Shown here one piece after another: positions 1 to 8,210 of a stretch of 47,288 nucleotides of DNA; positions within the stretch are counted from its first letter, which is position 1; the number at the start of each line of letters is the position of its first letter. This stretch comes from JBAXHO01 sp037138855. GTDB taxonomy: Bacteria > Patescibacteriota > Dojkabacteria > B142 > OLB20. The stretch lies in NCBI GenBank assembly GCA_037138855.1, contig JBAXHO010000004.1, forward strand, positions 1-47,288, written 5' to 3'. The translations under genes were made by a program, and so were the position numbers. The notes below the pieces were generated by a model that saw nothing but the letters and a program-made list of their open reading frames with translations, did no database searches and was not told the origin of the DNA.

Positions 1-16
1 GTATAAACTAGTATTT

Positions 17-2938
17 ATGAATAAAATTAACTTTATTATTCTAGTTTTACTCAGTGTAATTATTATTACGCTTGGTTATGTTGTTTATGCAATTACTTCA
101 CAACAAAATAATCAAAAATCAGCAGACTACATGGCGGAAATAATCTCCCAGCAACTAATCGACAAAATATCTCCTTCAAATATTCAAATCGCATATGACG
201 ATGGTACTACAGACAAAGGTCAGATAATCAGTGCTGAAATCAACGGTGGAAAATTCGTTAGCACTCTTAATATCGCTCTCAGCAACGGTAATACGGCCAC
301 TTTGAAGGGTCTGGAGGGTCAGCCTCTTTATGTGACAAAGCAAGAACAGGAAGCTATCATGGATATCTTACCGCTGACCGGGGATAATCCTCCTATCTCT
401 CCAACTTCCGTAACGACTATTATTAAAGAAACAACAATTCTGACTGAGGTACCGGATGGTAGCATAGTAAAAGTAAAATTGGCTAACGGTGCAGTAACTA
501 CAGAAAAACTTGCTGATAACTCTGTCACATCAGCCAAGCTGATTGATGGCTCAATATCAGGCAGTAAGCTCCAGAATGCTGTAATACTTACCCAGCACTT
601 AAATGATAGTGCTGTAACGGAAGTAAAGATTGCTGATGGTGCAATTACAACAAACAAGATTCTAGCCGGATCAGTTACAAATGATAAACTGGCATCTGAT
701 AGTGTCACGTCAGATAAGATTGCTGACGGGACAATTACCGCTGCTGATCTCGGAAACAGTGGCTGTACCAATGGACAGCTTCTTAAATGGAATGCAGTTG
801 GATCAAACTGGGAATGTAAAGACGATCTAACAGGAGGTAGCAGTATGGTTGACTGGACTGATATCACCAACCGTCCAGTAGGACTGGATGATGGAGATAA
901 TGATACTATAGTTAGTGAAGCTCAGGTCGAAGGATATATTACCAATGGTCCTCTTAATTTTGACTCGGGTAGCACAATAGGTACAGAAGCTATCGCTACA
1001 GAACCATGGGTAAATGGACTGGGATATATCACTAATGATACCAATGTGCCTAAAAATGATTTAACCAACAGTGGTACTCTCCCCTATACATGGGGCACAT
1101 CTGAGCTTGATTCGTCTGTTATGGTTTCAGGTGAAAATGTTTCTCTATTAAACAATGATTCAGGATATATCACTAATGATACCAATGTGCCTAAAAATAA
1201 TCTAACCAATAGTGGTGCACTTGCCTTTACCTGGGGTGCTTCCGAACTGGTTTCTGATGTGATTATTTCCGGTGAAAATATTTCTCAGCTCGTTAACAAT
1301 GCCGGTTACCTTACAACTTATACCGAAACTGATCCTACACTGTCTACCTGGACTGGTTCTAGCGCTATTACAACTATTGGTACCGTTACTTCGGGATCAA
1401 TTAATTCTAGCATTATTGCCAATAATACTATTCTCTTCGCCGACCTCAATCAAAACGGTTGTGCAGATGGTGAGGTAATGAAATGGAATACAACTGCTTC
1501 TTCCTGGGTCTGCGGTGCTGATCTAACAAGTGGTGGCGGCGGAACTCTAATTGATAACAGCACTGTGACAATCTTTGGAAGCGGAGGTACAGCTTTTGCT
1601 TCTGATTATTATCCAACAAGACCACCAATTTATGCCTTTGACGTTGATATCAGTAGTTATGACGGGGGGTGGGTTAATAATGGAGGTAATAGTGGTCATA
1701 TTGGCTATCAATTTCCTGCTGCAACAACATTTATTGGTTATGCTATTTATCCATATACATTAGCAGACGCAAGAGGTGTTACACGCACCCCAAAAGATTG
1801 GATTTTCCAGGGCTCAAATAATGGGAGCAGTTGGACTAATCTCGATACTCAAACCAACCAAACTGGTTGGGTAGCTGGTATTGCAAAAAACTATTTTTTC
1901 ACCAATACTACCAAATATACTTATTATCGATTAATTTTCACAACTAATAATGGTGATGGTTATAGTGGCATTGCCGAAATGCGCTTCTATATTACAATCA
2001 AAGCAGGTGGCGGTAGCAATATTGGTGATATGATCGGTAGTGGTACCGCTGGTTCGATTCTTTTCGTTGATGCCAGTGGTAATTTAGCTCAAAATAATCC
2101 CAACTTCTTCTGGGATAATGGCAACTCCCGCTTGGGAATTGGCACAAACACACCCCGAACTTCTTTAGATATTTTAGGCGCCTTTAACCTCAAAGCTATT
2201 TCAGCGCCAGGATTGTCTGTTGCTACTGAAGGCAGAATTTATTTTGATACCACCACAAAAAAATTTAAAGTCTCAGAGAATGGAGGGGATTATGTTAACT
2301 TAGTTAATACAAAATTCAACCCTGATACTCCGCCAAGCTCTCCCAACGCTTTGGATGATGAATTTGATGCTGCTGGACTTGATGCCAAATGGACCTGGAT
2401 CAATCAAAATGGGGCAACTGCTACTTTATCACAATCTCAATTGCTAATTAGTAAATCCGTCACTGGTGGTGATCAGGATATGTCAATTACACAAGATGTT
2501 ACTTTCCCTAGTACAATTACTGCCAAAATTGCAGTAGTTGGAGACGCAACTTATTATCATTGGGGTGGGATTGTCCTCAGAGAGTCGTCTACGGGCAAGC
2601 TGGAAGACATTGTACTAATGTCTCGTGATAATGGCTGGTTTTATATTTGGTATCGTAGAATGACAAATTCAACTACATTTAATGCTGACGTTACAAATAT
2701 TGGAGCTTACGTAGCAAATTCACAAACATTACCAATATATTTAAGGGCTACAGTTACAAATACTCAGATTATTTACGAATGGTCTTCGCTTGGAATAGAT
2801 GGCTCTTGGGTCACTCTATTTACTGAAAATAAAAATACATTTTTTACAACAGGACCCGATGAAGCCGGCTTGTCAATTAATGCCTATAACAAACCAGTTA
2901 AAATGCTTGTCGACTGGTTCAGAGTTACTTCTCCTTAA
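17..2938 (+). CDS. Membrane-anchored surface protein with tail-fibre-like repeats, discoidin-like and lectin-like domains
   Basis: A 973-residue protein with an uncleaved-looking N-terminal membrane helix (about residues 5-26) and the rest outside the cell. Residues 145-247 are short repeats of the type NSVTSAKL / DGAITTNKI, as in phage tail fibres and CPR surface proteins. Two copies of a GCxxGxxxKWNxxxSxWxC motif follow (about 249-267 and 481-499). Between them a 47-residue unit is repeated, sharing GYITNDTNVPKN. Residues about 512-662 resemble an F5/8 type C (discoidin) domain with a WxFQGSNNG core. Residues about 700-760 have the GIGTNTPRTSLDI pattern of tail-fibre and adhesin stalks, and 778-973 resemble a concanavalin/LamG-like jelly roll. 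Role is probably adhesion or host contact (inference). No Shine-Dalgarno site precedes the ATG; the promoter lies outside the window. The stop overlaps the convergent gene by 4 bp. Confidence 0.88.
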   Translation: MNKINFIILVLLSVIIITLGYVVYAITSQQNNQKSADYMAEIISQQLIDKISPSNIQIAYDDGTTDKGQIISAEINGGKFVSTLNIALSNGNTATLKGLEGQPLYVTKQEQEAIMDILPLTGDNPPISPTSVTTIIKETTILTEVPDGSIVKVKLANGAVTTEKLADNSVTSAKLIDGSISGSKLQNAVILTQHLNDSAVTEVKIADGAITTNKILAGSVTNDKLASDSVTSDKIADGTITAADLGNSGCTNGQLLKWNAVGSNWECKDDLTGGSSMVDWTDITNRPVGLDDGDNDTIVSEAQVEGYITNGPLNFDSGSTIGTEAIATEPWVNGLGYITNDTNVPKNDLTNSGTLPYTWGTSELDSSVMVSGENVSLLNNDSGYITNDTNVPKNNLTNSGALAFTWGASELVSDVIISGENISQLVNNAGYLTTYTETDPTLSTWTGSSAITTIGTVTSGSINSSIIANNTILFADLNQNGCADGEVMKWNTTASSWVCGADLTSGGGGTLIDNSTVTIFGSGGTAFASDYYPTRPPIYAFDVDISSYDGGWVNNGGNSGHIGYQFPAATTFIGYAIYPYTLADARGVTRTPKDWIFQGSNNGSSWTNLDTQTNQTGWVAGIAKNYFFTNTTKYTYYRLIFTTNNGDGYSGIAEMRFYITIKAGGGSNIGDMIGSGTAGSILFVDASGNLAQNNPNFFWDNGNSRLGIGTNTPRTSLDILGAFNLKAISAPGLSVATEGRIYFDTTTKKFKVSENGGDYVNLVNTKFNPDTPPSSPNALDDEFDAAGLDAKWTWINQNGATATLSQSQLLISKSVTGGDQDMSITQDVTFPSTITAKIAVVGDATYYHWGGIVLRESSTGKLEDIVLMSRDNGWFYIWYRRMTNSTTFNADVTNIGAYVANSQTLPIYLRATVTNTQIIYEWSSLGIDGSWVTLFTENKNTFFTTGPDEAGLSINAYNKPVKMLVDWFRVTSP
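1022..1198 (+). repeat. Intragenic direct repeat in the surface protein gene
   Basis: A 36-bp identical stretch occurs at 1022-1057 and 1163-1198, 141 bp (47 codons) apart. It encodes GYITNDTNVPKN in both copies; the flanking parts of the unit are similar but diverged at the protein level (TWGTSEL / TWGASEL). This is in-frame duplication of a surface-protein module. Confidence 0.85.
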
Positions 2939-3432
2939 CTTTCCCATTCTCCAGCATTTTTTTTATGCTTGATATTCATAAAAATTAGCTCAACCAAAAT
3001 TCCAAGAAAAATTATACCTAGAATGTTATACCATTTTTGTCCGCTTACTATTCTAAGCCCAATGTAACTTGAAATAATTAAAAAAATTATTACTCCCCTC
3101 CTGCCAGCTGTAAATAAATCAGGATTTTCATGAAATTTTTTAAAAAACAGTTTATCAATAAATAAATGAATCGCCGAAAAATAACATACAAACGTACATC
3201 CGCAAACTCCAATCCAGACAAAAAAGTTTTTCCAGTCAATCACCTGCCAAATTAAGCCTTTCTTAATTAGATCATTAATGACAGTACTAAATTCTGCATT
3301 AGCAAGAAGATTTTTTTGTGAAATTAAATTCTCAACCCGTGATGTATTCCAAGGAGACAAGGCATTGGTTAAATACACCATTAAAACTGTAAAGAAAATC
3401 GCTATTATTAATGTTAATAAAGCCTTTTTCAT
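2935..3432 (-). CDS. Hypothetical multi-pass membrane protein
   Basis: 165 residues, no family recognised. Four hydrophobic stretches are visible: about 5-25 (signal-anchor like), 68-90, 112-130 and 135-153, with a charged loop between the first two and a lysine-rich C-terminus. It follows the DsbA-like gene on the same strand across a 125-bp gap that contains a perfect 20-bp palindrome, so it may be a separate unit. It ends 4 bp inside the convergent surface-protein gene. Function unknown. Confidence 0.75.
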   Translation of the reverse strand: MKKALLTLIIAIFFTVLMVYLTNALSPWNTSRVENLISQKNLLANAEFSTVINDLIKKGLIWQVIDWKNFFVWIGVCGCTFVCYFSAIHLFIDKLFFKKFHENPDLFTAGRRGVIIFLIISSYIGLRIVSGQKWYNILGIIFLGILVELIFMNIKHKKNAGEWES

Positions 3433-3505
3433 AAAATATTAAAAAATGAAACCAGAAAATAGAAGGCAAAAAATTTGTTGTTAAATGAATTAGTTTGATA
3501 TTGAT

Positions 3506-3525
3506 TGTCCAAAAATTTTTGGACA
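3506..3525. repeat. Perfect 20-bp palindrome (TGTCC...GGACA family)
   Basis: TGTCCAAAAATTTTTGGACA reads the same on both strands and lies about 33 bp past the stop of the DsbA-like gene. A looser relative, TGTCC-N11-GGACA, lies at 16670-16690, and a half copy (GGACAATCATTACC) at 17224. In transcripts it could act as a weak terminator; there is no clear U-run. Confidence 0.7.
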
Positions 3526-3557
3526 CTACAATCCCTTTTCTTTTCGCTACTTGATAC

Positions 3558-4463
3558 TTATTTAATCTCAAATAATACATCATAGTATTCAAAATATTGT
3601 TTCTGGTCTCCAGCACATCTGGCTGCATTTGCTGCCAATCTAGCACTTGCATGTAATTTTTCTAAAGGAAAATCTTTAAAAACAAATTTTACCTTGCCTT
3701 TATCCACATATTCCTTTTTTACCTTCACCAAGGTATCTTGAGCAAATTGTTTACAGTATGGACACTCATAATCGGAAAATTCCACAAGAATTACTTTACC
3801 ATTACCAATACTAAACGAGTCTTTGATCAACATATCTTTGATCACATATTTTGTTTCATTCTGTTGCTGTCTTTGTACCAGTATTTTATCCACTGCCTGC
3901 TGTAAAGCATCACCTGTCAAACTTCCTCCCTCTGAAGACTGGTAATAATCATTTGCCTCGATTTTTAAATTTTCTAAGTCATTGTTTTGTTGATCTTTCC
4001 AATATTGTAAAGTAGTCTTCAAATCATTTGTAGTCGCATAATCAAGTACGGAACTTAAAGTATCATATGGCATAGTCGCTCCTATATAAAAACCTTGAAG
4101 TTTACCATCTTCTTCTTTAGCAAGAAATAGAGTAGGTGTACCATCTATTCCCATCTCACTGCCATTGTTTAAATCAGCTGCAATTTTATCATCAAATTTT
4201 TTACTTTTCAGACAGGAACTAAATTTTTCTTTATTTAACTTTAAATCAGTTGCATATTTAATCAAACAACCTTCTGAAAGACGGTTATCACTAGAAGAAC
4301 ATCCTGAAGCATCTACCTGAGTAGTACGATTCATATTGGAACCAATTACAAGAGACAGAGCAATAAAAATCCCAGAAATGACTATAGCAAATGGAGTAAG
4401 ATATTTTCGTACAATTTGATCATCAAGAATCAAATAATCATTATTATTTTGTGATTTAGACAT
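3558..4463 (-). CDS. Membrane-anchored DsbA-like thiol oxidoreductase with permuted domain order
   Basis: 301 residues: cytoplasmic N-terminus, one membrane helix (about 23-43), then an extracytoplasmic thioredoxin-like region. The redox motif CPYC is at 234-237 within VEFSDYECPYC, followed by KDFPLEKLHASARLAANAA and the structural RCAGDQ. In the DsbA family (Thioredoxin_4) the second half, ending in a cis-proline GTPT and an IGAxPY strand, comes after this block. Here that second half sits first: KYATDLKLN, SCLKSKKF, GIDGTPT (cis-Pro about 110) and IGATMPYD at about residues 67-140. A polar, helical linker (about 145-215) joins the halves, and the protein stops after YYDVLFEIK. Likely catalyses disulfide formation or isomerisation in exported proteins. 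It could be a true circular permutation or a trimmed tandem duplicate. Confidence 0.85.
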   Translation of the reverse strand: MSKSQNNNDYLILDDQIVRKYLTPFAIVISGIFIALSLVIGSNMNRTTQVDASGCSSSDNRLSEGCLIKYATDLKLNKEKFSSCLKSKKFDDKIAADLNNGSEMGIDGTPTLFLAKEEDGKLQGFYIGATMPYDTLSSVLDYATTNDLKTTLQYWKDQQNNDLENLKIEANDYYQSSEGGSLTGDALQQAVDKILVQRQQQNETKYVIKDMLIKDSFSIGNGKVILVEFSDYECPYCKQFAQDTLVKVKKEYVDKGKVKFVFKDFPLEKLHASARLAANAARCAGDQKQYFEYYDVLFEIK

Positions 4464-4490
4464 TTATTTGTGGAAAAAACTAAATTATAT

Positions 4491-5414
4491 TTATAAATTA
4501 TCATAAATATTTTGGAGAAGCAATGCATCATATTCAAGTACAGGGCTTTCACAGACTAAATAGCCCCCGACCCCTGCTACTTTGATCGCCTTTAAACACT
4601 CTTTCCATTTAAAAAGACTATTTCCATTCTTGTTTTTTAAAGTTAGCTTGTCCAATTCTGTTTCCAGTATAGAAGATTGAATCTGATAATCCAGATAGTG
4701 AGCTAATGTTGCCAAAAATGTCACATGATATCTTTCACCTTTTTCTGAATGAATAATTCCTGATATATGCATATGTAATTGTTCCAACACTTCAGGGCCA
4801 AGTGCTTTGTTCAGTGCATCAAACGTCTCCATAAACTGATCATATGAATTATATTGTCCGTTAGTACGGGCAAAATAATGTGCAAAATCAATACAAATAC
4901 CTATTTTCAGTTCTTTTGCAATAGATATCAATTCCACCAAAGAGCCATATTGGGTTGGTTTACCTGTCAACTCAGGCGCAATTTGGATTTGAGAGAAATC
5001 AACCATGTCACTTAAATCTTGTTGTATCTGCCTAAGTCCATTTATCACAGATTCACGAACCAACTCTGACGATTTTTTTTGAAAGAAAGCACTATGGAAA
5101 GTAACACTTTTTGCACCAATAATATGTCCAATTTCTAAAGATTTCTCAATTCTGATAATACTAGCACCTCGAATTTTGGGATCATCTGAAGCTAAATTTA
5201 TATAATATGGAGCATGAATTGATAGACTAATTTTTGTTGCTTTTATCTTCTCTTTTGTTTGATATGCTTTTTTCGAATCTAAATAAACACTTTGCACAAA
5301 TTCAAGCTCCAAATGATTTAAACCAATTTCTTCAAGTCTTTTCACTCCGGCCTCAATACTGCGATTTTCAGCAGAAAGTGGTATTCCTCCAGTGCCAATT
5401 TGTAATTTGTTCAT
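4491..5414 (-). CDS. Endonuclease IV / xylose isomerase-like TIM-barrel protein
   Basis: 307 residues, AP endonuclease family 2 fold. Nfo-type metal-site motifs appear in order: SIHAPYY (H67), TFHSAFF (H107), IAPELTGK (E148), CIDFAHYFAR (D176, H179), LHMHISGI (H214/H216), RYH (H230) and VCESP (E289). The DRH triplet of classical endonuclease IV is RYH here, so one zinc ligand may be missing or moved. Expected role is AP-site repair or a sugar isomerase/epimerase; the HAPY and HMH motifs favour the nuclease side. It stands alone: a 104-bp inverted-repeat element lies just upstream, and the DsbA-like gene starts 27 bp beyond its stop on the same strand. Confidence 0.82.
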   Translation of the reverse strand: MNKLQIGTGGIPLSAENRSIEAGVKRLEEIGLNHLELEFVQSVYLDSKKAYQTKEKIKATKISLSIHAPYYINLASDDPKIRGASIIRIEKSLEIGHIIGAKSVTFHSAFFQKKSSELVRESVINGLRQIQQDLSDMVDFSQIQIAPELTGKPTQYGSLVELISIAKELKIGICIDFAHYFARTNGQYNSYDQFMETFDALNKALGPEVLEQLHMHISGIIHSEKGERYHVTFLATLAHYLDYQIQSSILETELDKLTLKNKNGNSLFKWKECLKAIKVAGVGGYLVCESPVLEYDALLLQNIYDNL

Positions 5415-5428
5415 GATTTGTAGTTAAC

Positions 5429-5532
5429 TATAGACCTTATAACTAATAATTATGGCTATAATAGCCTGAAATTTTAAATCTAAGGTGCATATTCGAAATT
5501 AACTTCAGCAGATTTAAAATGAAAGGTCTATA
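5429..5532. mobile_element. MITE-like 104-bp inverted-repeat element, copy 1
   Basis: Ends are TATAGACCTT and AAGGTCTATA, a perfect 10-bp terminal inverted repeat, compatible with TA target duplication (TA|TAGACCTT...AAGGTCTA|TA). Inside are a GGCTATAATAGCC hairpin (5454-5466) and an 11-bp inverted pair ATTTTAAATCT (5471-5481) / AGATTTAAAAT (5510-5520). The RNA or single strand would fold as a closing stem with two inner hairpins. No coding capacity. Copies 2 and 3 are at 7083-7186 and 26811-26914, all 104 bp and in the same orientation. Confidence 0.88.
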
Positions 5533-5574
5533 AAATTGATTTAGATCCAAATGATAGATGACGCTATCATTAAA

Positions 5575-5793
5575 TTATTTTGCATCCAGCTGCTCGTTTT
5601 TGCGAATCACATTACCTTCAAGTGATTTGATATAATTCAATTCCTGAATTCCCAGATCGGGGTTGATCTGATTAATTGGAGGCTTAGTAAATTTACTTTT
5701 TTGACCTGTAAATGACAAAAAAAATTCATACCCAATCATAATTAAAACAGTAATTATGGCCATAGCAATAAGTGTAATCCATGTTTTATTCAT
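5575..5793 (-). CDS. Small single-pass membrane protein of the pilNO operon
   Basis: 72 residues from the ATG at 5793: membrane helix (about 6-29), then a polar tail rich in N, P and K. This start is chosen over the one 21 bp upstream because it forms an ATGA overlap with the pilO-like stop and has AGGA seven bases before it. It is the third gene of the PilN-PilO block and may act in the place of PilP or as another inner-membrane alignment component; that is inference from position and topology. No family recognised. Confidence 0.78.
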   Translation of the reverse strand: MNKTWITLIAMAIITVLIMIGYEFFLSFTGQKSKFTKPPINQINPDLGIQELNYIKSLEGNVIRKNEQLDAK

Positions 5794-6428
5794 TTTATTT
5801 CCTGATACGTCCAATAAAAATACTCAGCATTAACTGTGAGAAGATAAATCGATTTATTTTCATTTTTACTTTGATCAGCTTCTTTAGAAACTTTATTAGA
5901 ATATGATAATTTTGATATTTTCACCACTGCTGGAAATTGCTCCAAATGAGAAATCAATAATTGTAAATTTCCAAGTTCTCCAGCCAACTCAATATTTATT
6001 GGTATTCGCTTGATAACAGCATACTTTGAAAGGTTGGAGACGGGCAAATTTTTACCGCTTTTATCAAAACTAACTGAATTTAATTGACAATTATATTTTG
6101 TTGCAATTAAATCCAGATTGGAAATATAAAATTCATCATTTGCCAGATTGGGATATAATGATTCAAGTAAATTAATTTTATCAGAATATTCCACATCCTG
6201 TTCAGATAGTACAGTAAGATTTGCAAGATATTTATCCATTTCAGAAATATATGCTCTTTTCTCTTTATTTTCCACCAACTGATTCGTAATAGATAAATAT
6301 GCAGGTACAATTGCAGCAGTGAACATTGCAATGATTACTATCAGAGTAACGATGAAAACTGTATATGTTTTATTCTGAGTAGAACTCAGTAGATTATTAA
6401 CTAACGAATTTTTTAATCTTAAAGCCAT
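5790..6428 (-). CDS. pilO: PilO-like type IV pilus alignment protein
   Basis: 212 residues: short basic N-terminus, one membrane helix (about 22-44), a coiled-coil-like stretch (about 45-75), and a C-terminal alpha/beta domain with strands ending in IELAGELGNLQLLISHLEQFP, the ferredoxin-like pattern of PilO. In type IV pilus machines PilO dimerises with PilN in the inner membrane and links cytoplasmic PilM to the outer parts. It starts 4 bp after the pilN-like stop and overlaps the next gene by ATGA, so the three are co-transcribed. The assignment rests on topology, order and fold pattern more than on strict motifs. Confidence 0.78.
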   Translation of the reverse strand: MALRLKNSLVNNLLSSTQNKTYTVFIVTLIVIIAMFTAAIVPAYLSITNQLVENKEKRAYISEMDKYLANLTVLSEQDVEYSDKINLLESLYPNLANDEFYISNLDLIATKYNCQLNSVSFDKSGKNLPVSNLSKYAVIKRIPINIELAGELGNLQLLISHLEQFPAVVKISKLSYSNKVSKEADQSKNENKSIYLLTVNAEYFYWTYQEIK

Positions 6429-6432
6429 AGTA

Positions 6433-7008
6433 TTATTTAGTTACTTCATAAATTTTTCGCATCTCAGGTGATTTTAGTTTTGTAGTAATAACAAAATCAG
6501 CTATTTCATCAGGAGAACTACCTTGAGTTTCTATTTTATTAACTTCAGTCCATTGTAAGTTCGAAGAAGATTTAAACTTGACTTCTAAGATGCCAATATC
6601 TTTTACACTAGCTTTACCAGTAATAGAAATTTCATTCTGATCCATATTGATATTTATGTCTTCTCCACTTACAGGCATATAACTATTTATTTCAGCATAA
6701 ATTTTTGAAAATATTGGGGTTTCAGTCCAGGCATCATTAAAAGCTTTTGTCTTATTCTGGATACGATTGTATTTGTCGACTGAACCAGATTCTTTAAAAA
6801 GCGTTACCTGATTTTCTTTGGCTTGGATTTTTTTATCTAGATCAGCACTTTGTACATCAATAATCAATCGAACTACAAACGCAATCACTACAATAACTTC
6901 TACAACAATCACTACCAGACGTGCAGTACCGACAATCCAATCGTACACTTTATTCCAAACTGTAGGAGGTTCGACTTGTTGTTTTAGCAGATTAAATCCT
7001 TGTTTCAA
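6433..7008 (-). CDS. pilN: PilN-like type IV pilus alignment protein
   Basis: 191 residues: cytoplasmic N-terminus NLLKQQVEPP (PilN proteins carry an INLLP-like PilM-binding motif here), membrane helix (about 26-50), coiled coil (about 52-90), then a PilN-type domain. The start at 7008 is TTG; the frame is open upstream to an in-frame TAA with no ATG, and an AGGA lies about 19 bp upstream of the TTG, so an unusual upstream start is possible. PilM, PilB, PilC and PilT are not next to it; upstream lies the second inverted-repeat element (7083-7186), which may have separated it from pilM. Confidence 0.76.
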   Translation of the reverse strand: MKQGFNLLKQQVEPPTVWNKVYDWIVGTARLVVIVVEVIVVIAFVVRLIIDVQSADLDKKIQAKENQVTLFKESGSVDKYNRIQNKTKAFNDAWTETPIFSKIYAEINSYMPVSGEDININMDQNEISITGKASVKDIGILEVKFKSSSNLQWTEVNKIETQGSSPDEIADFVITTKLKSPEMRKIYEVTK

Positions 7009-7082
7009 TTTGAGCAGTATAAAAATCCTATAAATAAATTTAACATATTACCATGAGAGAAGAAAGGAAAGATTTCGTTTAC

Positions 7083-7186
7083 TATAGACCTTATGACTAA
7101 TAATTATGGCTATAATAGCCTGAAATTTTAAATCTGATATGCATATTCAAAATTAACTTCAGCAGATTTAAAATGAAAGGTCTATA
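7083..7186. mobile_element. MITE-like 104-bp inverted-repeat element, copy 2
   Basis: Same length and orientation as copy 1, with five base differences. Ends TATAGACCTT / AAGGTCTATA are perfect; the GGCTATAATAGCC hairpin and the ATTTTAAATCT / AGATTTAAAAT pair are intact. Together with copy 1 it brackets the pilN-pilO block (about 1.55 kb between them) as a direct repeat. It lies 25 bp past the stop of the half-size MFS gene. Confidence 0.88.
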
Positions 7187-7211
7187 ATTAAAATTTGAAA
7201 CATCGTCTACT

Positions 7212-7832
7212 TTAGCTTGCCTTGCGCCTTTTGACCAAAAACAATGCCAAGGCATAAAATGCGCCAATAATACTGAATATTCCTAATCCCAAAAATACCA
7301 AACTAAATGAATCTCTATCCCTGCTGGCAATGGTTCCAGCTAAAGCAGTCAGAATAGCAGTAGAAAAGCTAATAATTGTGTCATATATACTATATTCTCT
7401 TCCCTCTTTACCCTCGTCTACATTCTTAGCAAACATTTTCCGCCACGAAGTAACATTAAATGAATAACCTAAACCTAAAACTAACTGCAATATTACAAAA
7501 GAACTCAATGAAAATATCAATGGATATGCTAGAAGTGCCAAACCAATTAAAGTAGACCCCAAAGCTAACAATAAAATCTCGTCTTTATCAGTTTTTATTT
7601 TATCTATCAGAATTCCGACTGGTATTTGCATAATGGCCTTGGTAATAAAAAAAACAGCTGAACCAATACCAATATATTCTGCGGTTTTATTTCCAAAAAT
7701 TGTTTCCAGATATAGTCCAGCAAGAAAAGTCATAACCAGATAACCTCCCCAGGTATGCATATCTGAGAAAATCAATAGAATAATTGAACGGTTGATTTTA
7801 GTATAAGGAATATGATGTTTGAAGTTTAACAT
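7212..7832 (-). CDS. Half-size MFS-like transporter (six helices)
   Basis: 206 residues with six predicted membrane helices (about 17-40, 53-72, 84-105, 109-130, 150-168, 175-197). The loop QIPVGILIDKIKTDKD after helix 2 matches MFS motif A (GxLaDrxGrr). Classical MFS proteins have 12 helices and about 400 residues, so this is one six-helix bundle, which would have to dimerise, or a truncated remnant. The C-terminus LVKRRKAS looks like a natural cytoplasmic tail. Its downstream side ends 25 bp from inverted-repeat copy 2. Substrate unknown. Confidence 0.72.
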   Translation of the reverse strand: MLNFKHHIPYTKINRSIILLIFSDMHTWGGYLVMTFLAGLYLETIFGNKTAEYIGIGSAVFFITKAIMQIPVGILIDKIKTDKDEILLLALGSTLIGLALLAYPLIFSLSSFVILQLVLGLGYSFNVTSWRKMFAKNVDEGKEGREYSIYDTIISFSTAILTALAGTIASRDRDSFSLVFLGLGIFSIIGAFYALALFLVKRRKAS

Positions 7833-7869
7833 TATTAAATTTGCTATCTGATAAAATAATTGTCAAAAT

Positions 7870-7898
7870 ATTATAGCAAACTTAAAATAGAATGTCTG
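7870..7898 (-). promoter_or_regulatory. Promoter for the half-size MFS gene
   Basis: On the minus strand CAGACA (7893-7898), a 17-bp spacer and TATAAT (7870-7875), with TGC directly before the -10 (extended -10 form TGCTATAAT). It lies about 40 bp upstream of the ATG at 7832. Confidence 0.55.
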
Positions 7899-7921
7899 GT
7901 TTATTGATATAGAACATTTTT

Positions 7922-8149
7922 ATGAAAAAGATCAAAAAAAAACAATTTGAAATCAATCAAATTATTGATATTGTTTTAGCATTGATGAGAATTTTTATCT
8001 TTCTTTTAATAATAATTTGTGTTCTTTGGCTCTCTAGTATATTCATTCGCGGGTTTTTTATATTTTTTATCTATAAAATAATTCCCAATTTAATTAAAAT
8101 GTTTTTGCTACATATTATTAATTCACTTTCCGGATTTTTACCAATATAA
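7922..8149 (+). CDS. Hypothetical small membrane protein
   Basis: 75 residues: a lysine-rich N-terminus (MKKIKKKQ), then two or three hydrophobic stretches (about 15-48 and 50-72) rich in I, L and F. No family recognised. It has an ATG but no Shine-Dalgarno site. It is divergent from the MFS-like gene and 61 bp before the next plus-strand gene. Low-complexity composition makes it a moderate-confidence gene. Confidence 0.5.
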   Translation: MKKIKKKQFEINQIIDIVLALMRIFIFLLIIICVLWLSSIFIRGFFIFFIYKIIPNLIKMFLLHIINSLSGFLPI

Positions 8150-8210
8150 ATCATTTACAACTTACCCTATCTCACCTAACATATAATAAGCTATTAATCC
8201 AAATTTCATC

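Noticed and set aside
328..870. 180-codon open frame on the minus strand inside the surface protein gene
   Set aside because: It is antisense to the stalk repeats; repeated codons keep the opposite strand open. No family pattern and no start signal.
3332..3652. 106-codon minus-strand frame overlapping the DsbA-like 3' end, first thought to hold the missing second half
   Set aside because: Its translation shows no DsbA motif and runs through the palindrome and AT-rich gap; the missing half is at the N-terminus of the main frame.
5790..5793. Possibility that TGA encodes glycine (Gracilibacteria code)
   Set aside because: TGA ends pilO, korA and GT4 exactly at ATGA overlaps with following genes, and reading through would run into unrelated frames.
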